Numbered from the stretch's first letter, positions 26,229-35,581 are shown. The stretch: DNA of 64,000 nucleotides from Candidatus Saccharibacteria bacterium oral taxon 488 (GCA_010202465.1 CP047919.1:682001-746000), one strand, 5' to 3'. The notes: a model not told the origin generated them from the letters alone. Numbers and translations are program-made.

Positions 26229-27137
26229 TTATGAGAGCGCCAGCTCGCCAATATGCCTCCAAAACTGACGCAGATCCTTAACGTCTACGCCTTCAATACC
26301 GTAGTTTGAAAGCACACCATGCCACGTGCTGGGCACAGCGCTCTTATCTAGTAGACGGTACTTGCTGAACACAAAACCATGCGGTAGCCATGCCATGCTT
26401 ATGACATCATCGTTGGCACATGGATATTCCAATATAGGAAAAGAGCAATCATATGTATCAACAATATTTCCTGGATCAATTGCTCCATAATGCTTCCACT
26501 CCCCATAGCAAAAATCAAAACCTAGTGGCAGAAGAGCCATTTCGACACCCTCTCCCCCCTTATCTCTAGATGTCCGCATCTCCTCTACAAATGAATCCAG
26601 CGCTTGACGAGCAAGAATATCGAGCCAATCCGCCCCAAACATCATCGAGTCGAAATACTCGTCAATTTTTCTACAATCTTCTTTACTGAGGTTATTTGGG
26701 TCGGTTTTGGCAGTAGGCACCGTATCGTTTAAGTCACGAGGCGTGACGAGCATGGTGTCGATTGTTTTTAGCCGTGGATCTATAAATACCATTTTTGCGC
26801 CATAGTAACAGGCATTGCTCGGATAAAGGCTCGAAAATACGAACTGGTCAAGACCAAAGTGGCAATCAAGCCTGTATGTATTAGTTCTACGGCCTGATAA
26901 CTGACTGCTCGGCAGTATCCCCATCTCCATGAACCGCCCAGGGAAATCACCTGAGTTAGTATAGTGCAAAAGTGGCAATCGCTCAAGACGTGCTCGTATC
27001 TCCCGAACAGCTAACTGCTCACCCTCTGATAAATCTCTCTGACTCTCCGGATGGTTATGAAAATTATCGCGCAATCGACCGGCATCAACATATTGCGCCA
27101 TTCTTTCTGGTAGAACAAGCGCCTCGCTAGATGACAC
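26229..27137 (-). CDS. Orphan protein of the lepA island
   Basis: The 302-residue soluble protein has no family I recognise. The segment PLLHYTNSGDFPGRFMEMGI followed by a polar loop and GLDQFVFSSLYPS, then AKMVFIDPRLKTIDTMLVTP, loosely resembles the HxT...Gil...F start of DarT/ART-type ADP-ribosyltransferases. The match is too weak to assign. Two Cys near the end of the mid-region (CYYGAK, CRKIDE) are not in a motif. Low-GC codon use fits recent acquisition. Confidence 0.5.
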   Translation of the reverse strand: MSSSEALVLPERMAQYVDAGRLRDNFHNHPESQRDLSEGEQLAVREIRARLERLPLLHYTNSGDFPGRFMEMGILPSSQLSGRRTNTYRLDCHFGLDQFVFSSLYPSNACYYGAKMVFIDPRLKTIDTMLVTPRDLNDTVPTAKTDPNNLSKEDCRKIDEYFDSMMFGADWLDILARQALDSFVEEMRTSRDKGGEGVEMALLPLGFDFCYGEWKHYGAIDPGNIVDTYDCSFPILEYPCANDDVISMAWLPHGFVFSKYRLLDKSAVPSTWHGVLSNYGIEGVDVKDLRQFWRHIGELALS

Positions 27138-27223
27138 GCCGCCAATCCTTCTGGACCTTAAAACTGAGAAAGCCCATACAAAAACCTGCTAGCATCATAG
27201 TAAACTTAATTATGGGATAGCAC

Positions 27224-27343
27224 TTACTTTTTGTCAAATGGGCCACCTGACCACATTGACCAAACTTTATCCCAGCCCTTTTCGCAACACGTATCCGCGG
27301 GGTGCTTTTGCAATTCAGTTAGGCCAATTGTTTGTGGATTCAT
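27224..27343 (-). CDS. 39-aa peptide coupled to the 215-aa membrane protein
   Basis: The ATG at 27343 overlaps the stop of the membrane-protein gene (ATGA) and has GGAG about 7 bases upstream. The product starts MNPQTIGLTELQKHPADTCC and ends WSGGPFDKK, with a CC pair and three Trp. It is too short to classify. The tight coupling suggests that it acts with the membrane protein, for example as a small secreted or regulatory peptide; that is inference. Confidence 0.55.
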   Translation of the reverse strand: MNPQTIGLTELQKHPADTCCEKGWDKVWSMWSGGPFDKK

Positions 27344-27987
27344 GGCTTACTCCTTATCACTAATTTACTCAACTGCCACACCACCATCACAATAGACCAG
27401 CCAAACAATACCACCTCCGACACCACCGTCAGCGGTACCGAGACTTCACCTGCATAGTATGTACCGACCATCTTTAGAAATGCAACACACACGCTCGTTA
27501 ATATAACTATCCAAGATTTCGTAATGATCCCTGCCGCAGTAACAAATGCAGCCAACGCCAGTGCCATCCAGTGCAGTCCTGCGAACAGTTGACTCGCAGA
27601 TAATACACTTATTTCTGGAGTAATCGGCAATCCATTCACCGGATAAACGAGGCGTCCGAGCGCCATCATCGCATGAAATGCACCAATTGCCACAACGATA
27701 CCTAGAGCAAGCACGATACCCATGCCAACAGGATATCGCCCCCTCAGTTTAGAGTACAAAACCACGACGACAGCTAACAATATCGACGCTCCACATGCTA
27801 GCATTTCACTTGCCGCCTGCAAGGCGACCTGATGTTGCTGCACCCACGCTAGCACACCTGGAGCGTTTGCTGAGGGTATCGGCAGTGACACTGCGATACT
27901 AATGCAAGCCGTGGCAAGCAAACCAAAGCTCATCAGCCATATAATATTACCGATATACGAAATATGCCGACTACTTTGTTTTACCAC
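27340..27987 (-). CDS. Six-helix membrane protein of the lepA island
   Basis: The 215-residue protein (GTG start, MVKQSSRHISYIGN) has about six hydrophobic segments: near 11-33, 53-76, 86-110, 130-155, 158-175 and 185-205. It shows no conserved motif I recognise. It begins 4 bases after the stop of the short lepA-derived ORF and is followed by a coupled 39-codon gene, forming a small operon. Confidence 0.65.
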   Translation of the reverse strand: MVKQSSRHISYIGNIIWLMSFGLLATACISIAVSLPIPSANAPGVLAWVQQHQVALQAASEMLACGASILLAVVVVLYSKLRGRYPVGMGIVLALGIVVAIGAFHAMMALGRLVYPVNGLPITPEISVLSASQLFAGLHWMALALAAFVTAAGIITKSWIVILTSVCVAFLKMVGTYYAGEVSVPLTVVSEVVLFGWSIVMVVWQLSKLVIRSKP

Positions 27988-27991
27988 CCTC

Positions 27992-28132
27992 TCACTCCTT
28001 CGTCATATATTTCTTTAGCGTCACCGTATCACCCACCCGCGCTTCACGGGTGGTTTTTAGGTTGGTGACGATGTAGCCGGATAGCAGCGTTTCCTTTACG
28101 GAATATTCAGTCGCCCTAATTGCTCTATACAT
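27992..28132 (-). pseudogene. Short ORF made of lepA-derived codons
   Basis: This 46-codon ORF starts MYRAIRATEYSVKETLLS and then reads GYIVTNLKTTREARVGDTVT-LKKYM before ending TKE. The last part copies the end of the lepA 5' half almost exactly. The YM residues fit the expected junction with the 3' half (M-PKITVQPL). It now serves as the 5' end of the operon of the six-helix protein. Whether it is translated for a purpose or only as a leader is unknown. Confidence 0.7.
28019..28078. repeat. 60-bp direct repeat, copy 2 (lepA-derived)
   Basis: This segment matches 28893-28952 with two mismatches over 60 bases, in the same orientation, and weaker similarity extends about 9 bases further left. 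The two copies flank the DUF218 gene. Confidence 0.9.
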
Positions 28133-28185
28133 GATGTTATGGTTATTTTATTCTATTTTATAAATAATGGCAACTCATTCTTAGT

Positions 28186-28866
28186 TCACTGCGCCTTCGG
28201 CAAGAAACCGCGCGCTACGAGCGCCTGCCAAGCCGTGTCCGCCGAGAGAGATGGTGGCTGAGGTGTTGAAAATCCCTTGATAGGATACATCTTTATCCGC
28301 TCATAATCACCCAGCATCAACGTCAGCATCATGGCGGCACTGCCATAGGTTGCCTCATATAAGCGATAATATGCTTCTACTGTTGTCGGCTGGCTGGTCA
28401 CATGTAGCCGCGGCTGCGGGTGCGGCCACTGAGCCTCAGCGGTTGCCAAAAATCGACGCGTCATATACGGTTTATGAATTAAAATGATATCCTCAGCCTG
28501 GATCGCCACCCCTGCCAGCAGCTGAGCCGAACGGGTGATATTTTCGCCGGTGTTGGCAGCTTGGTGTTCAAACAGGATTGCCGATTTCGGCACCGCCAAA
28601 CGTTGGAGTCGTCGCCCTAGCAGCGTCGCTTCGGTTTCCGTGGCCCTATGATATGGATTAGCAAATCCCGACACCACGATCCGTTGACTCACGCCCGCAT
28701 AATATAGCTCGGCCGCTCGCTCAGCACTATCGATCATAGCTCCCGCGCCACCGATCACGATAGCATCCACCCGCGCCGGTAGCCGACTCTCAACACAAAG
28801 ATACTCCCACAATACCTGGAGGTGATGCCAATCTTGATCGGTGAGGGTTAGCTGGCTACACGACAT
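28186..28866 (-). CDS. DUF218 (YdcF/SanA-ElyC-like) protein
   Basis: The 226-residue protein has the DUF218 pattern: AIVIGGAGAM, ERAAELYYAGVSQRIVVSG and NTGENITRSAQLL. There is no membrane segment, as in cytosolic YdcF. Family members bind S-adenosylmethionine or act around wall precursors; its substrate is unknown. The start overlaps the end of the lepA 5' half by 19 bases, and 60-bp lepA repeats flank the gene, so it was inserted into lepA together with a duplication. Confidence 0.85.
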   Translation of the reverse strand: MSCSQLTLTDQDWHHLQVLWEYLCVESRLPARVDAIVIGGAGAMIDSAERAAELYYAGVSQRIVVSGFANPYHRATETEATLLGRRLQRLAVPKSAILFEHQAANTGENITRSAQLLAGVAIQAEDIILIHKPYMTRRFLATAEAQWPHPQPRLHVTSQPTTVEAYYRLYEATYGSAAMMLTLMLGDYERIKMYPIKGFSTPQPPSLSADTAWQALVARGFLPKAQ

Positions 28867-28892
28867 TGTGTCCGCTCTCGAGACTTCTTCAA

Positions 28893-28952
28893 CGTCACCG
28901 TATCACCCACCCGCGCTTCACGGGTGGTTTTGAGGTTGGTGACAATGTAGCC
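28893..28952. repeat. 60-bp direct repeat, copy 1 (original lepA position)
   Basis: This codes for GYIVTNLKTTREARVGDTV of EF4 domain II. The second copy is at 28019-28078, in the same orientation and about 0.87 kb away. Confidence 0.9.
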
Positions 28953-29540
28953 AATTTCACCAGTATCGAGCGATGGGTCGGGGATCATACCGGGACTGAG
29001 ATGGCCAACCTCCAATGCCAACCCATTCGCACTGGTCGCCATCATATGAATCGCTTCACCCTTTTTGATCTGACCGTCAACCACCCTAACGTACAAAATC
29101 ACGCCGCGATAATCATCATAATAACTATCAAAAATTAGCGCCCGAGTTGGGAGATCAGCCAACGCAACATCAGGATGCTCGACCGCCAGTGGCGAAGTCG
29201 GCGCCGGGATTCGCTCAACGATCGCCTCCAAAACCTGATCGACATTCTGCCCCGTTTTAGCAGAGATATAAATAATCTCACTCTCATCGCAGCCCAGCAA
29301 ATTGATCACCTGCTTGGACACCCGCGGCACGTCGGCAGCTGGCAGGTCAACTTTATTGAGTACCGGGATGATCGTCAAATCCTGCTCCATCGCCAGGTAG
29401 ACATTCGCCAGCGTCTGCGCCTGAATGCCTTGGCTAGCGTCAACCACCAACACCGCCCCTCGCAGGCTTGCAACGAGCGACTAACTTCGTAGCTAAAATC
29501 GACGTGGCCGGGCGTGTCGATGAGGTTGAGATCGTAAGGC

Positions 29541-29633
29541 CCAGCCGGCGGCAATCCTTCCGATGAATCGATAACCCTGTCGCTGGCGTTGCCTGCGACA
29601 TTCGATTGAGAGGAAGCGGTTGCCGCCGGCTGG
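29541..29633. repeat. 93-bp palindromic element inserted in frame in lepA
   Basis: The outer arms CCAGCCGGCGGCAA (29541-29554) and TTGCCGCCGGCTGG (29620-29633) are perfect complements. Inside, CTTCC, AATCGA and TGTCGC-x-GG pair with GGAAG, TCGATT-like and CC-x-GCGACA segments around a CGTTG loop, giving one long imperfect hairpin. Its length is a multiple of three, and it reads as 31 open codons ([20 protein letters not shown] and 11 more). No second copy was found by eye in this window. Confidence 0.8.
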
Positions 29634-29838
29634 CGGTAGTGGTATGTCATCCTCACTGGCGCCAGCTTAATCGTGATGCCCTTCTCACGCTCGAGATCCA
29701 TACTATCGAGCAGCTGCGATTTCATCTCACGCTTCTCCACTGTCCCCGTCATCTCCATCATCCGATCAGCCAGCGTTGATTTGCCGTGATCAATGTGAGC
29801 GATGATGCAAAAATTACGAATATTAGTCAGTGGTTTCA

Positions 29839-31500
29839 TCAGCGCCTCAACTTACTCATATCAAATCGCGAAAACAGCAGCCGTTTAATTCGCGCCAAAA
29901 CCGGATCGATTTCTGGTAGCCTTAGCCACTTGGACAGCGCACCATACACGACAAAATTGAAAATCGTAATTGCCCCAAACTTGGGCAGCGCCCCCAAAAA
30001 ACTATCGTCTGAGGCCCGAAATGGAATTACCAGCACGCTGACATAGCACGCCACTGCTAGTGGCACCGCGGCTAACGCCATCTTGGCGACCGCTTTGACA
30101 AACGTCGCGTCAAACAGCTGTGGCATGCGCCGACCTAAAATGACGCACAAAATCACCACCTCAACAAAGGCGACAATTGACTGCGCCCATGCCAGGCCAT
30201 ACGGGCCAAGCTTCGCATAGTAGCCAAGTATCACGGCCAGCGCCACATTCAGCACAATCGCAAAAATCGACACATACATCGGTGTCTTGGTATCCTGCTG
30301 TGCATAAAATCCGCGCGCCACCATGTGATACACCGTCCTGAATAAAATTGCCATTACCAGACAACCGAGAATGTTCGCCATAACCGGATCGCCGTTATTA
30401 TTGATAAAGTGCACCACGTAGCCACGCGCGAAAAACGTCACCACACAAATCGGGATAATCATCCAAATCACCGTCCTGAGAAATGACCGCAGATCTCTAC
30501 GAAATAGATCCGGCCGCTCCGAGGCGAGGCGCTCAGTTAGTTGTGGAAAGGCAGCGTTGGAAATAGCAACGCCGATGAGGTTGATCGGCATCATGTGTAG
30601 TGTCAATGCTTGATTATAACGACGAATAATACCATCACCCATCCGCGACGCCAAGTTGACTTCGGCCAGGCTGACCACATAATCCATTCCCTGATCAATC
30701 GAGCGCGCCGGCAGCAGCGACAAAACTTTACGAAAGCCGCGATTGCGCCAATAAATCTTGAAATCATAATCAAAGCCGAGTCCGATTAGCCCGACCGCAC
30801 TGACGATGAGCTGCAACACCGACCCAAGTACCACACCAAGCGCCACGCCCATAATGCCGCCGTCAAAAATTTGCCAGCCGAACAGGTTGATGCCGTTGGT
30901 AAACCATAGCGTACCGATGATAATCCCGACATTGTACAGCATCGGCGCCAGCGCATAGAAGGTGAAGCGACCGACCGCTTGCTGGATGCTAGCAATCACC
31001 GCTGCCACCGCAAAGATCAGCGGATTTACCGCGATCACTCGCATCATACTGACTGCCAATGCGTGACCAGCCTCGCTCAGCCCCGGCGCGATCAGATATT
31101 TCATCAGCGGATCAGCAAAAATGATGATTAGAACGCTGGTCACCAGCGTCACCAATGCCATGAGATTGATCATACTTGAGCTAATTTGCCAGGCTGACTG
31201 CTTGTTGCCTTTGACCCACCGCTCGTTAAATACCGGGATGAAAGTGACGCTCAGTGCCCCCGACACTAGAATCGCAAACATAAAATCCGGCACCATGAAC
31301 GCCGCCGTATAAGCGTCCAGCCCGACTGGATAGCCAGCCAAGTGAGCCTTCTCGTTGGGAAAATACGCCGCGTTCAAAAAGCGATCGCGCAGCAGCCCCA
31401 GCAGGCTTGACAGCAACATCGAGCTCGCTAAAATCGTGGCGGCTAACTTGACTGTCAGCCGCTGATTGATCTTGTTGACAACATTACGAACGCGCCCCAT
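29839..31500 (-). CDS. murJ: Lipid II flippase MurJ
   Basis: MurJ moves lipid II across the membrane for wall synthesis. The 553-residue protein has about 14 hydrophobic helices, a basic N-terminus and the MVIN-type [15 protein letters not shown] start. Internal features include [12 protein letters not shown] and [16 protein letters not shown], both typical of the family. It lies between ftsH (6-base gap) and the lepA 5' half (1-base overlap), so the three form an operon. Confidence 0.95.
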   Translation of the reverse strand: MGRVRNVVNKINQRLTVKLAATILASSMLLSSLLGLLRDRFLNAAYFPNEKAHLAGYPVGLDAYTAAFMVPDFMFAILVSGALSVTFIPVFNERWVKGNKQSAWQISSSMINLMALVTLVTSVLIIIFADPLMKYLIAPGLSEAGHALAVSMMRVIAVNPLIFAVAAVIASIQQAVGRFTFYALAPMLYNVGIIIGTLWFTNGINLFGWQIFDGGIMGVALGVVLGSVLQLIVSAVGLIGLGFDYDFKIYWRNRGFRKVLSLLPARSIDQGMDYVVSLAEVNLASRMGDGIIRRYNQALTLHMMPINLIGVAISNAAFPQLTERLASERPDLFRRDLRSFLRTVIWMIIPICVVTFFARGYVVHFINNNGDPVMANILGCLVMAILFRTVYHMVARGFYAQQDTKTPMYVSIFAIVLNVALAVILGYYAKLGPYGLAWAQSIVAFVEVVILCVILGRRMPQLFDATFVKAVAKMALAAVPLAVACYVSVLVIPFRASDDSFLGALPKFGAITIFNFVVYGALSKWLRLPEIDPVLARIKRLLFSRFDMSKLRR

Positions 31501-31506
31501 AACAAT

Positions 31507-33375
31507 TTATGCGTGCAGCTTTGCCTCCTTTGGCAGTTTCGTTCCCGAAAGAATCTCATCCACCGCCGCTTCCTCCAAGGTTTCGTCTTTGAGCAGTGCC
31601 TCGGCCAATTTATCGAGGAACGGACGGTTGGCTTTGAGCACCAGCATTGCCCGTTGTTTAGCCTCGGTGATCAGCTGCGACACTTCCTGGTCGATCAGTT
31701 TAGCAGTCTCATCCGAGTACGGCCGCTCGCGGGTCATCTTATCAAACATCAGCCCGCCGTTGTCTTCGTGAAATACTTGGTCGCGTAGGCCCTTACCCAT
31801 ACCCTGCTCGATGATCATATCACGGGCAATCTCGGTGGCTTTACGCAGGTCTGAGCCAGCACCGGTGGTGATACCATCATCACCGTAAATAATTTGCTCG
31901 GCAATTCGGCCGCCCATGGCCCGAGCCAAGATATCCTTGAACTCATAAACATTAGTGTAGCTCTTATCCTCTGGCGGCAAGAACCAGGTGACACCGCCGG
32001 TGCCGCCGCGCGGAATGATCGTCACTTTGTGAACTGGGTCGGAGTCTGGCAAGACATGACCGACGATGGCGTGGCCTGCCTCATGATACGCCGTCAACTC
32101 CTTCTCGTGGTCATTCATCACCTTGGCTTTGCGCTCTGGGCCGATGGCCACCCGCTCGAACGCCTCGGTCAACTCCTCGTTGGTAATTTTCTTCTTGTTA
32201 CGGCGTGCAGCGATAATTGCTGCTTCATTAGCGATATTAGCGAGATCCGCCCCCGAGGAGCCAGCTGTCTTGGCGGCCAATTTATCGAGGTCAACCGTTT
32301 CATCAACCGGCTTCTTCTTGAAGTGCACCTTGAGAATCGCCTCGCGATCTTTGCGCTCCGGCAGGGTAATTGTCACTCGCCGATCAAATCGACCTGGACG
32401 CAGCAACGCTGGATCGAGCACATCCGCGCGGTTGGTGGCTGCCAGTACGATCACATTAGTGTCGCCATCAAAGCCGTCCATTTCTACCAAAATCTGGTTT
32501 AAGGTCTGCTCGCGCTCATCATGGCCGCCACCCATGCCCGAACCACGCTTGCGGCCCACCGCGTCAATCTCGTCGATGAAAATGATACACGGCGCATTTT
32601 TCTTGGCCTTTGAAAAGAGATCACGCACCCGGCTGGCACCAACACCGACAAACATCTCGACAAACTCCGAGCCAGAAATTGAGAAGAACGGCACGCCCGC
32701 CTCACCGGCCACTGCCCGGGCCAGCATGGTTTTACCAGTACCCGGATTACCGACCAGCAAGACACCTTTCGGAATCTTAGCGCCTAGTTCCTTGTACTTC
32801 TTTGGATGCTTCAGGAAATCGACAACCTCTTGTAAATCCTGCTTGGCGTTATCATTGCCGGCGATGTCCTCAAACACAATTTTCTCTTTATCCTCGCCGT
32901 ACAGCCGCGCCTTGCTCTTGCCGAAGCCCATCGCTTGATTATTCTGCCCCTGGGCCTGGCGCATCATGAACATGAAGAAGATCACGATGATCACTACCGG
33001 CACGATCATCACTGTCAGATTCCACAGCACCTCGCCGGTTTGCGATGGCGGTAGAACGTTAATTTCGACCTTGGCGTCCTTGTTCAAACCTTGCTCGTAA
33101 ATCGTACTGCCGGATTCCTTGACTGATTTCTCGGTCGGCTGTTTTTGACCCTTGGGGGTAATTTTCAAATCATTACCCTGGATATCAATCTTGGCAATTT
33201 CCCCGGCATTTGCCCGGCGCACTACGTCGGTCAACGCGACATTCTTCAAGTTGCTATTTGGTGACAGCGCCGCGTACACTGCCAGCCCAAGAAACACAAT
33301 GATTGCCCAAAACAGTCCCAGCCGAGCAACCTGCCCGACCCCTTTCTTAGTATTCTTTGGCGTCTTTCCTGCCAT
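31507..33375 (-). CDS. ftsH: ATP-dependent zinc metalloprotease FtsH
   Basis: FtsH degrades membrane and regulatory proteins. The 622-residue protein has two membrane helices (about 16-36 and 118-140) around an external domain. The AAA module shows Walker A GNPGTGKT, Walker [12 protein letters not shown] and the SRH with [20 protein letters not shown]. The zinc site HEAGH is followed by a distal Asp in a [10 protein letters not shown] motif. AAAGG precedes the start. Length is typical. Confidence 0.97.
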   Translation of the reverse strand: MAGKTPKNTKKGVGQVARLGLFWAIIVFLGLAVYAALSPNSNLKNVALTDVVRRANAGEIAKIDIQGNDLKITPKGQKQPTEKSVKESGSTIYEQGLNKDAKVEINVLPPSQTGEVLWNLTVMIVPVVIIVIFFMFMMRQAQGQNNQAMGFGKSKARLYGEDKEKIVFEDIAGNDNAKQDLQEVVDFLKHPKKYKELGAKIPKGVLLVGNPGTGKTMLARAVAGEAGVPFFSISGSEFVEMFVGVGASRVRDLFSKAKKNAPCIIFIDEIDAVGRKRGSGMGGGHDEREQTLNQILVEMDGFDGDTNVIVLAATNRADVLDPALLRPGRFDRRVTITLPERKDREAILKVHFKKKPVDETVDLDKLAAKTAGSSGADLANIANEAAIIAARRNKKKITNEELTEAFERVAIGPERKAKVMNDHEKELTAYHEAGHAIVGHVLPDSDPVHKVTIIPRGGTGGVTWFLPPEDKSYTNVYEFKDILARAMGGRIAEQIIYGDDGITTGAGSDLRKATEIARDMIIEQGMGKGLRDQVFHEDNGGLMFDKMTRERPYSDETAKLIDQEVSQLITEAKQRAMLVLKANRPFLDKLAEALLKDETLEEAAVDEILSGTKLPKEAKLHA

Positions 33376-33401
33376 ACGTCACATAATCCTTTCCTTTCGT
33401 C

Positions 33402-34247
33402 CTAGCGAGTCACTCGTTTTATTGTAACACTTTTTACGGACAATTTCACCCGCACATTAGCGGCCGGCTGCCACACCGTTCCTGCTCGGCCAATTTTGAT
33501 AGCGATCAGCAGTCGATCCAGCTGTGCTGAGAGCAGCGACACGCCGGTCAGTCGCTGCACTTCTCGGTGGAGCAGCTCGCGCGCCGGCGCAACTGGGATA
33601 TGCGTCCAAAAATAACGACTGCCAAGACGTGACGATAACCGCAATGTCTCTTGGTCAATCTCTTGGCGTAGCTGCCATTGCTGACGCCATAGCCGACCAA
33701 GCGCCGCCCGCTGCTGATCAGTCAGCCTTGCCTGCAGCTGTCGGCGCAGCTGATTGCGCAGATAGGCGCTCGATTGATTCGTCGCGTCCTCTACCCACTC
33801 CAGCCGATGGCGCAGTGCATAATCATATATGTCTTGCTTCGTCCATTCCAATAGCGGCCGCTCAATCCGCTGATCGCCCATAGCCGCCAAGCCCCGCCAG
33901 CGCGTACCACGCCATAGATTGAGTGCTATCGTCTCAATCACGTCATCCTGGTGATGGGCTGTCGTCACGCGCCCGCCCCAGCGTGCCGCCGCATTAAAGA
34001 GAAATTGATACCGCCGCTGGCGCGCCGTATCCTCACTGGCTGCCGCGCCCAACTCCTCACGCCTCGTAACATACGGCACATCGTACCGGCGCGCTAGCCC
34101 CGCCACGAACCGCGCATCAGCCGCCGATTCTGCCCGAATTCCATGATCAAAGTGAGCCACCGCCACCTCGTCCTGTCCATGCCGCAATATATTGTCGAGG
34201 AGCACCACGCTGTCCACCCCACCCGATACCGCAATCAGTCGCTTCAT
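33402..34247 (-). CDS. tilS: tRNA(Ile)-lysidine synthetase TilS
   Basis: TilS converts C34 of tRNA-Ile(CAU) to lysidine so that it reads AUA. The PP-loop AVSGGVDSVVLLDNIL is at residues about 5-20, followed by HFDHGIR, TAHHQDDVIET and RPLLEW. I use the ATG at 34247 (MKRLIAVSGGVDS). At about 281 residues the C-terminal tRNA-binding domain is short. A CAU tRNA lies less than 1 kb away (35067-35143), and another at 41.6 kb; at least one CAU tRNA should be its substrate. Confidence 0.93.
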   Translation of the reverse strand: MKRLIAVSGGVDSVVLLDNILRHGQDEVAVAHFDHGIRAESAADARFVAGLARRYDVPYVTRREELGAAASEDTARQRRYQFLFNAAARWGGRVTTAHHQDDVIETIALNLWRGTRWRGLAAMGDQRIERPLLEWTKQDIYDYALRHRLEWVEDATNQSSAYLRNQLRRQLQARLTDQQRAALGRLWRQQWQLRQEIDQETLRLSSRLGSRYFWTHIPVAPARELLHREVQRLTGVSLLSAQLDRLLIAIKIGRAGTVWQPAANVRVKLSVKSVTIKRVTR

Positions 34248-34295
34248 GAGGATATTATGACACATACTGCGGGGCTACGTGATACAATACTCACT

Positions 34296-34940
34296 ATGCA
34301 CGAGACAACCATCCTCTGCTTTGGTGATTCCAACACCTTTGGGCAGCGGCCCGATACGAACGCGCGATATGACGAGTCAGTGCGCTGGCCGCGGCGACTG
34401 GGGGCGCTGCTAGCGGACGAGGCACGCCAATATTATGTCATCGAGGAGGGGCTAGGCGGTCGGCGGACTGACCTTGATCATCCTGACCCAGCCAAGCCGT
34501 CGAGAAATGGCTGGACGTATTTTCCGCCGTGCCTGGCCAGTCATCAGCCCGACATCGCCATCATCATGCTGGGAACAAATGATGCCCAGCTCTGCCACCA
34601 GCGACCAGTTGAGGCGATCGTGACGGCACTGGCGCACTACGTCACGTATTGTCACGAATCAGACGTCACACCGCTACTTGTTGCGCCGCTCATCCCAGAT
34701 CCCGCTGGATTGTTCAATGAGGCAATCGTACCGCGATCGGCGTGGCACTTTGATGATGCAGCTGTGGCAACACTAACTGCACTGCCTGAAAAAATTCGAA
34801 CCTATGCCGCCAAGCATGGTGTTGCGTTTTTCGACGCCAACACATATGCCGAGGCCGGTGTAGACGGGCTGCACTGGACAGCAGCAGGTCACGAGCGATT
34901 TGCCCGAGCGATCGCCCAGATGATACGTGAGATATCGTGA
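34296..34940 (+). CDS. SGNH-hydrolase (GDSL) family esterase
   Basis: About 214 residues. Block I is ILCFGDSNTFGQRPD with the catalytic Ser, Gly is in EEGLGGRRTD, Asn is in MLGTNDAQ, and Asp/His are in GVDGLHWTAAGHERFA. The layout resembles arylesterase-type SGNH enzymes acting on small esters; the natural substrate is unknown. The ATG at 34296 follows a TACAAT box (34283-34288) by 7 bases, so I prefer it to upstream in-frame starts. No signal peptide, hence cytosolic. Confidence 0.92.
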   Translation: MHETTILCFGDSNTFGQRPDTNARYDESVRWPRRLGALLADEARQYYVIEEGLGGRRTDLDHPDPAKPSRNGWTYFPPCLASHQPDIAIIMLGTNDAQLCHQRPVEAIVTALAHYVTYCHESDVTPLLVAPLIPDPAGLFNEAIVPRSAWHFDDAAVATLTALPEKIRTYAAKHGVAFFDANTYAEAGVDGLHWTAAGHERFARAIAQMIREIS

Positions 34941-35030
34941 GCCAACTCTAAGTATTATTTTCACAAGTATATCATCATATCGTCAACTCTTGCAATAGCG
35001 TGCGCAATGTGTCATCCACATATTAAAATA

Positions 35031-35052
35031 CCGCGGCCCATACAGACCGCGG
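35031..35052 (-). terminator. Terminator after the tRNA at 35067-35143
   Basis: CCGCGG arms around a 10-base loop, followed on the minus strand by TATTTT. It begins 15 bases after the tRNA 3' end. Confidence 0.8.
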
Positions 35053-35066
35053 ATAAAAAACAATTC

Positions 35067-35143
35067 TGGTAGCACCGGGTGGACCCGAACCACCGACCTC
35101 AGGCTTATGAGTCCTGCGCTCTAACCAGCTGAGCTACGGTGCC
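35067..35143 (-). tRNA. tRNA with CAU anticodon (elongator Met likely; Ile2 possible)
   Basis: The cloverleaf is complete with CCA encoded: acceptor GGCACCG/CGGTGCT, loop CTCATAA, T stem GGTGG/CCACC. Position 1-72 is a G-U pair and 31-39 an A-G mismatch, both departures from the usual. The acceptor start GGC...G resembles elongator tRNA-Met. A TACAAT box lies at 35155-35160. Identity among CAU tRNAs cannot be settled by eye. Confidence 0.9.
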
Positions 35144-35258
35144 ACACGTCACCAATTGTACCAAACGAGTCAGAAAATCTCAACCACCTCAAAAGCCTAT
35201 CTGTCAGATGAGACCAAACTGCTACCCAAACAAAGGCCGATCCGTACTGCCCACAGAG

Positions 35259-35417
35259 CTAAGCTGCCAGCTCCACGCCTTCTTCGTCCAGCAGCTCCAG
35301 TCGCCGCACTACCAATGAACGTAGCTCCTCGCAAGTCCGCCGGCGCTGCCACGTCCGCAGCTGATCGTTATTGACCGCAGCTAAAAACTGCCCGAGCTCG
35401 TGCTCAGTGATATCCAT
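35259..35417 (-). CDS. 52-aa acidic/helical small protein
   Basis: The product begins MDITEHELGQFLAAVNNDQL and continues with an amphipathic, Arg/Glu-rich helix to ELAA. A -35 (TTGCAC, 35477-35482), 17-base spacer and -10 (TATAGT, 35454-35459) precede it, and an AAAGG ribosome site lies 7 bases before the ATG, so expression signals are good. No family is recognised. The composition suits a coiled-coil or DNA-binding small regulator. Confidence 0.6.
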   Translation of the reverse strand: MDITEHELGQFLAAVNNDQLRTWQRRRTCEELRSLVVRRLELLDEEGVELAA

Positions 35418-35429
35418 GTTGTTGCCTTT

Positions 35430-35482
35430 CTGTGTTTGTTAAACCGTGGCTTTACTATAGCACACATTTGACATAAGTGCAA
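35430..35482 (-). promoter_or_regulatory. Promoter of the 52-aa gene
   Basis: TTGCAC and TATAGT separated by 17 bases, with about 35 bases of leader and a Shine-Dalgarno site. It is one of the few non-leaderless promoters here. Confidence 0.65.
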
Positions 35483-35581
35483 TAGTATGACAGCTCACGT
35501 AGTCACTCGCTCGACATCACCTATCGGCTTCCCTCGGCAAACCGCTTGTGATAAACTGGAGGGAGAGGATTTTACACAAAC

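Larger units (their letters stand above)
28848..29839 (-). pseudogene. lepA: LepA/EF4 N-terminal half, frameshifted and carrying an inserted palindrome
   Basis: From the ATG at 29839 ([20 protein letters not shown]) the G1 motif, the switch region and [12 protein letters not shown] are clear. After SLQACEG the frame breaks at a G4 run (29456-29459). One added G restores [24 protein letters not shown], and domain II to GYIVTNLKTTREARVGDTVT-LKK. The last residues (SRERTQCRVAS) are not EF4-like and come from the junction with the DUF218 gene. Codons for about 31 extra residues interrupt the G domain between switch I and G3. The 3' half lies at 21164-22123. The start overlaps the murJ stop. Confidence 0.93.

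Noticed and set aside
22124-28847. The lepA island as a prophage or insertion sequence
   Set aside because: No transposase, integrase, capsid or terminal inverted repeats were seen; only lepA-derived duplications mark its edges.
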